Positions 58,201 to 64,000 of a DNA stretch of 64,000 nt are shown here, one piece after another. The stretch comes from Owenia fusiformis (taxonomy: Eukaryota; Annelida; Polychaeta; Sabellida; Oweniidae), in assembly GCA_903813345.2 (NCBI GenBank), contig CAIIXF020000011.1, positions 28,452,166 through 28,516,165 on the forward strand. Direction: 5' to 3'. How positions within the stretch are numbered: position 1 is the first letter of the stretch; each line of letters opens with the position of its first letter. The position numbers and the translations under genes are program-made. Below the pieces are notes generated by a model. The model did not search any database and was not told the DNA's origin. It saw only the letters and a list, made by a program, of their open reading frames with translations.

Positions 58201-61200
58201 CAAAGACCGACACTGCACACCCATCAGTACAAAATGATGACAATCAAGCACTTTGAAAAAGCGCAATAGAAAGCAAGGGCCAGGATCAACACTGTAAAGT
58301 ACCAGCATAGACTCTCATCAGATGAATATGAGCATTGGTTCAGAAAATGGCAGTTTTCATGTGTCCAAACAGACAGATTAAGACGATTCCAAATATGCAA
58401 CATGTGAGACAATAACGAATAAGATCAAAAAAGAAGTAATAAACAAGGAAGAAGGCTGAGGAGTATGTTTTTGTTATTGTTATTTGTTATTTGTTAAGGT
58501 CTAGAATTAACACCTACTTAACTAGTTTGAACAATAAGCTGAATAAATGTTTATCATAACACCTACTCACTGATAAGTTCCATCGAATATGACAATGATG
58601 AGTAACTTATTTTGATTCCAGGAAATGGCGAACTGTCATCTGAGAAATTTAAAGCATACAAATTCAATTTCCAGATAATTGACAAATTGAATACAAAGCA
58701 TTAACATGCAAAATGTCACCACCTGCCATTTGTAACAGACACCATCCGCCAAACATCAAACACCATACACAATAAAGTTGGGAGACTATAACAATATGTC
58801 ACCATTTTTGAACAACTATAAATTCCTTTGCTACTTAGGTTAAATCGAGACTCATTTTTAATAAAAAAAAATAGGTAAAATGAGCTTATTAAAATATAAA
58901 AAAATTAATTATAAAATAAATAAATTACATCACTGAGGAAAACACATTTGTAATTTCTCCACTTTCATCCATCAGAAAATGATTAAGGATAAGCCACAAA
59001 ACCAAAAACTCCAAAAAATAATTCCTTTAAAAGTCCTTTAAAAGTTTATTCCTCTCGATTTAAAAAATACATAATTCCATTAACTGTGCTACTTGAATTA
59101 ACTCTGAACCAGATATATCAAAGAGGAATAAACAGTTAACAATCAAACTTAATCTAACCCTCGAGGGGTATATAATTACACATAATTACCCTTTAAACAC
59201 CTAGAACCATTAAACACAAATTCCAATTGAGAAATCCATTCAATTTCACTGATTGTAATAATGGTAAACAGTTCTAGGTGCATTTCTATATTTTAAACCA
59301 AGACATTGACTAAATATAGAATGCACCCAATGACCTCAAATGGTAAGCAAAAGGGAAAACATGGGAAGTTTCAAATCAGGATCTAAACTCATTACTGACA
59401 GGAGGATAAAATACTACTTCTTCATTACTATTATGGAGCAAGCTATGTACGCTATTAACACCCATTTATAATTAATTAATACATAAAAAATCAATTTTGC
59501 TCAAAATGCCAGGATTACAAAATGATACAGCCGTACAAGGTAAGTTTTCAGATGTTATCAGTTTTAAAGTTTTTTTTGTCATTAATTTATTTTGTTGCTT
59601 TATCAAATAAGGAAGTCCGAAATGTAGTTGTACCTAAATAATGTTTGTTTACATGTTTGCTATGGTGTTGAGACGCATTTGATGTTGTTTTTAATTATCA
59701 CATCTGTTTGTTTATGTTATCCATATTTCCCTTAGGTGACATTTACTATGTTTTTAGATAAGATCAAGTTGGGTGAAATGCTCAAATACATATACATTTA
59801 TCAAAAACATTTCAAAAGTTCATATAGGCCTACATATATCACGCGAAGGATAACTTAATTGAAGGTAGATTTATGTTTGAATACAATGAATACTTCTTAA
59901 TATATTTTATATTCAAATAGCAATGTATAGTTGGCTAAAAACCTTTTATCTAATAATACCCCCTGCTCTTTGAAATTATCAATTTGATAATAAGTAACAT
60001 TTGATGGGTCAATTTGACATGTGTTGATGGGTCATCAATATTTGTTAGCTCATCAGTGTGAGATTTATTTGCCGGATATAAAAATGAATCTCGTATCTAA
60101 TGTATATCTGATAAGCCAGACAATGTAAGTTAATGAATGCACCAGTGTTTCAAGCTACTATGTTATTTATCACTAGGATATTACTTGTCTTCTATCATGA
60201 TACATTCAGGGGCGTCAGAAGGATTTACCGAGGGGAGGGGCGACTTTTGGGTATGGATGGGTCGTGCGTGAAGCACGCCGCAATCTTGATGGATCGGAGA
60301 GCATGCCACCAGAAAAGTTTCTTCTCTTGCATTCTGAACATATCTCAGCACAACATTTCTGTCATTATTATACTTTTGACTTTAATAAGCTCTAGACCCG
60401 GGGCTCTAGAGCTTGTTATTCTAGGCTCCGTTTCAAATCTAAAAAATGTGGGGAAAAAGGGGGGGGGGGCGGTCGCCCCCAACGCCCTCCCCCTTCCGAC
60501 GCCAATGTACATTGCATTTCTGTTCTTATGAAATATTCTGAAATATTGCTGAATCAGGCATGCTTTACAGTAAGAAAAATATACGTATACATATGTACAG
60601 TAAAACCTGTATGAATGGAACATGTTTGATTCCTTTTGCAAGAAGTGTTCATCTAACATTAAGTCAACGGATCATGGGACTTTGAAGTGTCCATGTACTA
60701 TAACGTTGTTAAGAAATTATACTGTACTACATTTTACCTATTTTTATTAATTCAAAATATTGTTCTCAAATGAAGAACATCAAAAATTTCCTACATTCTC
60801 GTTGTAGTCTAGAACAGAACCAAAATTGTTCTACTTCATTCTGATGTCAAATGTTCAAATATAAACAATTGCGAAAAATTTGTTTCATGACATCTCTGTA
60901 AAAATTCTAATCCCAAGAATCATTGCAACAATAAGCTAAGTTTCAACCATAGACAAGAAGTACGGATCAGTGAGCTGAAAAATTCAAAATGGCCAACTTA
61001 TCAATTCTAAAAACAAAATAAGATTCATACCAAGCAGTCTGGAAACTTGAAATTATGAAGAAAAAACAGTAAACATAAAGGACCGCCTACCTGCCTAGTC
61101 ATTCGCCTGAACTACAAGTATATATAACAAAATAAAATACTGCAATAAAAGGCATAACCCTGGATGCTATTCTAAATTTACAAATCAATACCTATTTTAT

Positions 61201-62431
61201 CTCCCTTCATCCAATTCTTCTTATTCTTTCCTTACTTTATAGCTTATCATATTCCTCCAGGTAAAAACTAATTTTCTAAAGTGCCACACGTGTATAAATA
61301 TATACAAATGCATTGAGCGAACACGCATTGTCATAATCGCCACATTAGCTGGCTAAATATAATTGAAATGAATCACATTCTCTTTTAACTCTTTATATAA
61401 GCAAGCAAAGGGAAATCATTTCCAAGATACATTAGGACCTTTCAGCTCAAATTGTTAACAATCGAATAGATTTCTCAAATCAGAGAAAATATTTAGCGAA
61501 CTAGGAAATATTTACGACAACTTAAAAGATCATCTTCTACATACAGGTAATCAAAAATTTAATATTTATTCTTAAGTAAATAAAAAATGGTTGGTTCATA
61601 TCTTTTATAAAACCTTAATAAAGCATTCACATATTTTCATATTAGAGAAGTTTTCACATTAAATATATATTTACATAACAAAAGTGTTAACATTTAAGAA
61701 GTCTTCATATTATATAACTATTCGCATCACAAAAATATTCACATCAGAGAAATGTTCTCATCATATAAGTGTTCACATAACAAAAGTGTTAATATTTTGG
61801 TGCTCGTATTTAAGTGTTCACATAAGAAGTGTTCACATTTAAAAGGTGTTCATGTCATATTAGTATTCAAATGACAAAAGTTTTTTGTAGATAGAAAGGT
61901 GCTCATATCATATAAGTATTCAAATAACAAAAGTGTTCACATATAAAGATGTGTTCACATTGTATATTTTTTTTTTCATGTAACTTAATTTCATATATTA
62001 CTGTAAGATATGTGTTTAAAATGATTTAAGTGTTCACATTGGATATGTGGTAATATAATAAAAGTGTTCAATAGAGAAGTGTTCAATATTAAGAGCCTAA
62101 AAAGTATAAAGATACACCATATAAGGAAATACTTCAACTCCTTCATTTAGTTACACGCACCAATTATGAAATTGCCGATTCTTCTCGAGGCTAATTACAA
62201 TGTCAGCAATAATGTTTATATTTTTATGTAATTTCTCACGATATTTGGCAACTTTATCAATCTCTAAACTATATTTAGACATTTAAGACCTAATCGCCTT
62301 AATCCTTCCACCCACTCGTAGTAAAGTGTTAAGTTTACAACTTCTTCAGACATAAACAGCAACAATGAGTTTTTTGAACCTAATGCGATTACATCGGCCA
62401 ATTGCATTTTAATAATATTGACTTACCTCAT
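43249..62431 (-). CDS. SUPT3H: SUPT3H, SAGA-complex histone-fold subunit (SPT3 homologue)
   Basis: Eleven minus-strand exons: 62431-62427 (start ATGAG), 57868-57784, 57155-57069, 55633-55540, 52636-52565, 46845-46784, 46542-46467, 45497-45376, 44378-44238, 43954-43841 and 43392-43249. All have GT/AG borders and matching phases, and they total 1,002 nt (333 residues plus stop). The N-terminal histone fold reads FGFGDVKKPLAESANLVE, then SRNARFVGIEDFLFLLRKDK. DFINSIDQTGELLSVFED forms the middle. The C-terminal histone fold reads FKDWVMTGLTVEVKPNQLAL, SYMAYETVAQIVDLSLIVKR and IQPAEIREAMRRYSQ. This order matches metazoan SUPT3H closely. SPT3 helps SAGA deliver TBP to promoters in the nucleus. The first exon is the least certain (five coding bases). 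The last residues differ from the vertebrate tail, so an alternative final exon is possible. Confidence 0.9.
43450..43594 (-). repeat. Tandem partial copy of SUPT3H last exon (145 bp)
   Basis: Exon 11 with its acceptor and intron flank is repeated 145 bp upstream in the transcript (copy acceptor at 43538). The copy retains the AIQPAEI core but has Arg to Ser at the next site and loses the sequence after MRRYS. If used as an exon it would alter the second histone fold. Confidence 0.8.
43955..44237. other. SUPT3H intron 9
   Basis: Short intron with nothing further recognised. Confidence 0.4.
44545..44866. mobile_element. MITE-like element in SUPT3H intron 8
   Basis: Imperfect terminal inverted repeats of about 29 bp: ATATATCC..GAGGGTTGGCTCCCAGA on the left, and on the right the inverted form with GAGGATTGGCTCCCAGA. 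Length about 320 bp, no ORF. Confidence 0.65.
45264..45375 (-). repeat. Tandem partial copy of SUPT3H exon 8 (112 bp)
   Basis: The 3' part of exon 8 (from ACAGGTCTGACAGTGG through the donor) is repeated just downstream. The copy has an intact donor and an AG that could act as an acceptor, but splicing it after exon 8 would give an immediate TGA. It is therefore a likely poison exon or inert. Confidence 0.8.
45840..46265. repeat. Degenerate tandem repeat in SUPT3H intron 7
   Basis: Three to four diverged units share AAGTCAGATTTGAACTT, AGATGATTTTGAAAAAAATT, GGTCAATTTGAAGC and GTTGAAAAAAGAC in the same order, with spacing of roughly 130-150 bp. Confidence 0.6.
46990..47220. repeat. Degenerate tandem repeat in SUPT3H intron 5
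   Basis: About four units of 55-65 bp sharing TTTTGACCATGTTAATGGTTAC and a CCATTTAAA-like segment. Confidence 0.55.
47221..51322. other. SUPT3H intron 5, no gene seen
   Basis: About 4 kb of AT-rich intron. Frames at 47612-47836, 48131-48325, 48496-48678, 48904-49086 and 50278-50493 have no domains. I see no RNA gene and no clear repeat structure here. Confidence 0.4.
51323..51505. mobile_element. Foldback element (about 180 bp)
   Basis: Arms of about 57 bp with mismatches: GCTTATATTCACGAATGTAA ... GGCTATCGGATTTACCTA on the left pairs with the inverted right arm. The centre is a second palindrome (CATTTAAATA ... TATTTAAATG). Confidence 0.7.
51567..51828. mobile_element. MITE-like element with GGCCGTTTCTCGAAAC ends
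   Basis: Imperfect terminal inverted repeats of about 45 bp. The right end reads ATAAGTTTCGAGAAACGGCC. The interior is rich in AACGA/TCGTT motifs and includes TGACGTCAT. No ORF. Confidence 0.65.
52925..53215. repeat. Two-copy direct repeat in SUPT3H intron 4
   Basis: Two segments about 170 bp apart share GTGGTAAACCCAAAT, a GCTAAAAAA-containing link and TCTCATTTTGATGAG in order, at about 85%. Confidence 0.6.
54579..54668. repeat. 45-bp tandem duplication
   Basis: CCTGGTTTTATATTTTAGTA and the following GTGTTTGTATAGTTTCAAC occur twice head to tail with a few transitions. Confidence 0.75.
56115..56273. mobile_element. Near-perfect palindrome (arms about 68 bp)
   Basis: GGAATAAATAATGATAGGCC ... 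GTTGGACAGAATGTTGTACA pairs with the inverted right arm ending GGCCTATCATTATTTATTCC, around a loop of roughly 20 bp. The arms are nearly identical. Confidence 0.8.
56872..57062. repeat. 14-bp minisatellite abutting a SUPT3H splice donor
   Basis: About 13 units of TTGAGCATATGTAC and close variants, ending six bases inside the intron from the exon 3 donor (exon end 57069). On the minus strand three units (42 bp) encode 14 residues without a stop, so the exon 3 frame runs open through the array. Confidence 0.85.
57513..58760. repeat. Three copies of a short interspersed repeat
   Basis: Copies near 57513, 57985 and 58694 share AAGGCATTAACATGCAAAAT, GTCACCACCTGCCATTTG and a CCAA-rich tail. A shorter relative lies near 45808. 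They are in intron 1-2 sequence of SUPT3H. At 58025-58090 the tail expands into an AACCACC repeat. Confidence 0.6.
58761..60208. other. SUPT3H intron 1, no gene seen
   Basis: AT-rich intron DNA. No frame, RNA or repeat structure that I can support. Confidence 0.4.
60209..60503. mobile_element. MITE-like element with GGGGCGTCAGAAGG ends
   Basis: The left end GGGGCGTCAGAAGG and the right end CCTTCCGACGCC are inverted copies. GC-rich ends flank an internal palindrome (AATAAGCTCTAGACC ... CTCTAGAGCTTGTT). About 295 bp without a supported ORF. The overlapping open frames on both strands are consequences of its composition. Confidence 0.7.
61680..62090. repeat. Degenerate AAGTGTTCACAT tandem array
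   Basis: More than a dozen imperfect copies of AAGTGTTCACATA(ACAAA) with variable spacing (about 15-40 bp), in SUPT3H intron 1. Confidence 0.65.
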
Positions 62432-62875
62432 TTTGAGAGGGCAGGAAAAAAGTCTCGTTTCTGGCACCTGAGTTGGTGGCAGAAATCTCATCAAGAGAGT
62501 TCACCCAGTTCTCACTGGTATTTTATTGCTAAGAATTTTTGAAATGCTCTCATTCAGATACCGTATTCTCTCAATAGACGCACATACTCCAAGTCATACT
62601 CTTTGACTTAGAAGACCAGTCAGTGACAGAAAGCCTTTAGATATTGACTTGAGTATCGCCGTAAATTACCTACATGAACAAACTGGATGTGAATATTTTC
62701 ATTGATGCATATTTTTTGAGCATTTTTTTGAAAGAATATGGTACATACATAAACTTTTTTTCTATATGTTGAGTATTACATTTTAATTCAATCAATCTAT
62801 TGATTTCAAAATTGTGATATACATATAACTCTATACAGTCCAAATGTATTCATCGGTTAGGTAAAGATAATTAAT
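62432..62875. other. 5' flank of SUPT3H
   Basis: No TATA box or GC-rich promoter that I can support. The frame just upstream of the proposed start is open in the first exon (to about 62510), so a longer N-terminus is possible. Confidence 0.35.
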
Positions 62876-62877
62876 TT

Positions 62878-63609
62878 GTATTCCTTTCCTCAAATCACTA
62901 ACCAAAATAACTTACTTTTTCGAGCTTTCGGTAGCAGCTACTACCTTTGTCAAGATGATATATTGGCGGGAAATGGGCTGACCCTTGACCTTGTTTGGGT
63001 TTTACTCCTGTGTAGTTCCAACAGTCCCGGGGAAACCTTAAATCCAGAGTCCCTGTTAAGTTGTGGCTTGCTTGTATGAATATGAAGTGCTTCCTTTATT
63101 TTCCGTTTAAAGTAATGGGGTTCTCTATCTAGAATTTTGTACTCCCAGTTAATCCTATGCGCTTTGGAAACTATATGTTCAGCGATGGCGGATTTATTGG
63201 GATTGTTCAGTCTAAAAGCGTCCTTGTGTTCCTTAACTCTTGTATCAATCGCTCTACCGGTTTCCCCTATGTAGAGTTCACTACAGTCCTTACATTCAAT
63301 TTGGTATATTAATCCTGATGTCTCACCTGTGGGGGTGGGATCTTTGGGTGATACTAACATTTGACGTAAGGTTTGAACAGACTTAAAACTAGTCTTAACT
63401 CCTGCTTCTTGAAAGATGCGTTGAAGTTTGGGAGCAATAGTACTAATATAAGGTAACACTACACTAATTTCCCTATCTACACTGTCACTAGGAGGTCTAT
63501 CTCTAGGCGTAGCTGGTGCTTGGTTTAGAAGCCAAGATGGGTAGCCATAACGAGAGAGAGCTTGAGTGATATGGGCCTGCTCATCCTTAAGCTTAGTAGG
63601 GTTAGACAC
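62878..63609 (-). pseudogene. Penelope-like element, C-terminal GIY-YIG endonuclease
   Basis: Minus-strand frame 63609-62950 (219 codons). It begins with a helical segment (HITQALSRYGYPSW) typical of the linker after the reverse transcriptase. A GLIYQIECKDCSELYIGETGR motif follows, the GIY-YIG nuclease signature with its arginine, then RVKEHK...NKSAIAEH and a final basic part. The 3' flank to 62878 continues with DNA typical of the element's tail. The reverse-transcriptase domain is missing: the copy is cut at the inverted junction near 63610-63627. Penelope-like elements commonly leave such 5'-truncated, inverted arrangements. Nuclease motifs look intact. Confidence 0.85.
63040..63418 (-). 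repeat. Inverted repeat arm of Penelope-like pair, left
   Basis: It matches the reverse complement of 63627-64000 over its whole visible length with a single difference that I can find (CCAAAGCGC versus CCAAAGCAC). Confidence 0.85.
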
Positions 63610-63626
63610 TATCTCTGTGGCTCGTT

Positions 63627-64000
63627 TTCAAGAAGCAGGAGTTAAGACTAGTTTTAAGTCTGTTCAAACCTTACGTCAAATGTTAGTATCACCCAAAGAT
63701 CCCACCCCCACAGGTGAGACATCAGGATTAATATACCAAATTGAATGTAAGGACTGTAGTGAACTCTACATAGGGGAAACCGGTAGAGCGATTGATACAA
63801 GAGTTAAGGAACACAAGGACGCTTTTAGACTGAACAATCCCAATAAATCCGCCATCGCTGAACATATAGTTTCCAAAGCACATAGGATTAACTGGGAGTA
63901 CAAAATTCTAGATAGAGAACCCCATTACTTTAAACGGAAAATAAAGGAAGCACTTCATATTCATACAAGCAAGCCACAACTTAACAGGGACTCTGGATTT
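63627..64000 (+). pseudogene. Penelope-like element, second copy in opposite orientation, cut by window edge
   Basis: Plus-strand copy of the same GIY-YIG region, starting at TTTCAAGAAGCAGGAG and open to the end of the window. It has the same GLIYQIECKDC...YIGETGR motif. It begins inside the coding region, so it is also 5'-truncated. Head-to-head pairing with the left copy gives a spacer of about 210 bp. The 3' end lies outside the window. Confidence 0.8.

Noticed and set aside
60133-60659. Overlapping frames on both strands at 60.1-60.7 kb
   Set aside because: Both cover a MITE-like element with GC-rich ends; they are composition artefacts.
1-64000. CRISPR array or bacterial operons
   Set aside because: Repeats are either tandem without spacers or dispersed; genes have introns with GT/AG borders.
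1-64000. tRNA or rRNA genes
   Set aside because: I looked for B-box-like GGTTCGAATC segments with a matching acceptor stem and found none that fold; a tRNAscan or Rfam run would be decisive.

Overview
The window is AT-rich animal genomic DNA with spliced genes and many degraded mobile elements. It is clearly metazoan, because it carries an intron-rich orthologue of SUPT3H (the SAGA-complex SPT3 homologue). The mix of a Penelope-like element, Ty3/Gypsy pieces, a Polinton/Maverick-type element and many MITE-like foldbacks suggests a marine invertebrate, but the sequence alone does not fix the phylum.

Layout. 0.5-2.8 kb holds a five-exon transposase-like gene with consistent splice phases. 3.2-7.7 kb looks like the 3' part of an env-bearing retroelement: a broken envelope-like glycoprotein, two small acidic C2H2 zinc-finger ORFs, a polypurine tract and a possible LTR. 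8.3-12.2 kb holds fragments of a mobile-element protein family marked by DEADTR and TGCD motifs, apparently split by an insertion with an inverted partner at 13.6 kb. 13.9-15.9 kb has a coiled-coil plus kinase N-lobe ORF and a Gypsy LTR-gag fragment. 18.9-22.5 kb holds broken RecQ-like helicase, integrase-like and YqaJ-like exonuclease genes and an antisense fragment of a Polinton-type DNA polymerase. 22.6-25.5 kb is a tandem duplication of about 1.45 kb.

25,477-33,958 is the most striking unit: an 8,482-bp element with 361-bp terminal inverted repeats and a perfect 6-bp target duplication (GTTACA). It encodes the N-terminal, zinc-rich part of a Polinton-type protein-primed DNA polymerase, a spliced unknown protein, an adenain-like cysteine protease read in another frame of a 225-bp repeat, and an unknown 220-residue protein. 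No integrase, packaging ATPase or capsid gene was recognised, so it is either a non-autonomous deletion form or an undescribed compact relative.

34-40.5 kb has three small single-pass membrane-protein genes or fragments, a Gypsy integrase tail, a damaged zinc-finger gene and an orphan histone-type 3' stem-loop. 41.4-42.8 kb is a satellite-like repeat block.

43.2-62.4 kb is SUPT3H on the minus strand. Eleven exons with matching phases total 1,002 nt (333 residues). Two of its exons have partial tandem copies in neighbouring introns, and a 14-bp minisatellite abuts one splice donor. Its introns hold several foldback elements. The right edge (62.9-64.0 kb) is a nearly identical head-to-head pair of Penelope-like GIY-YIG endonuclease ends that runs off the window.
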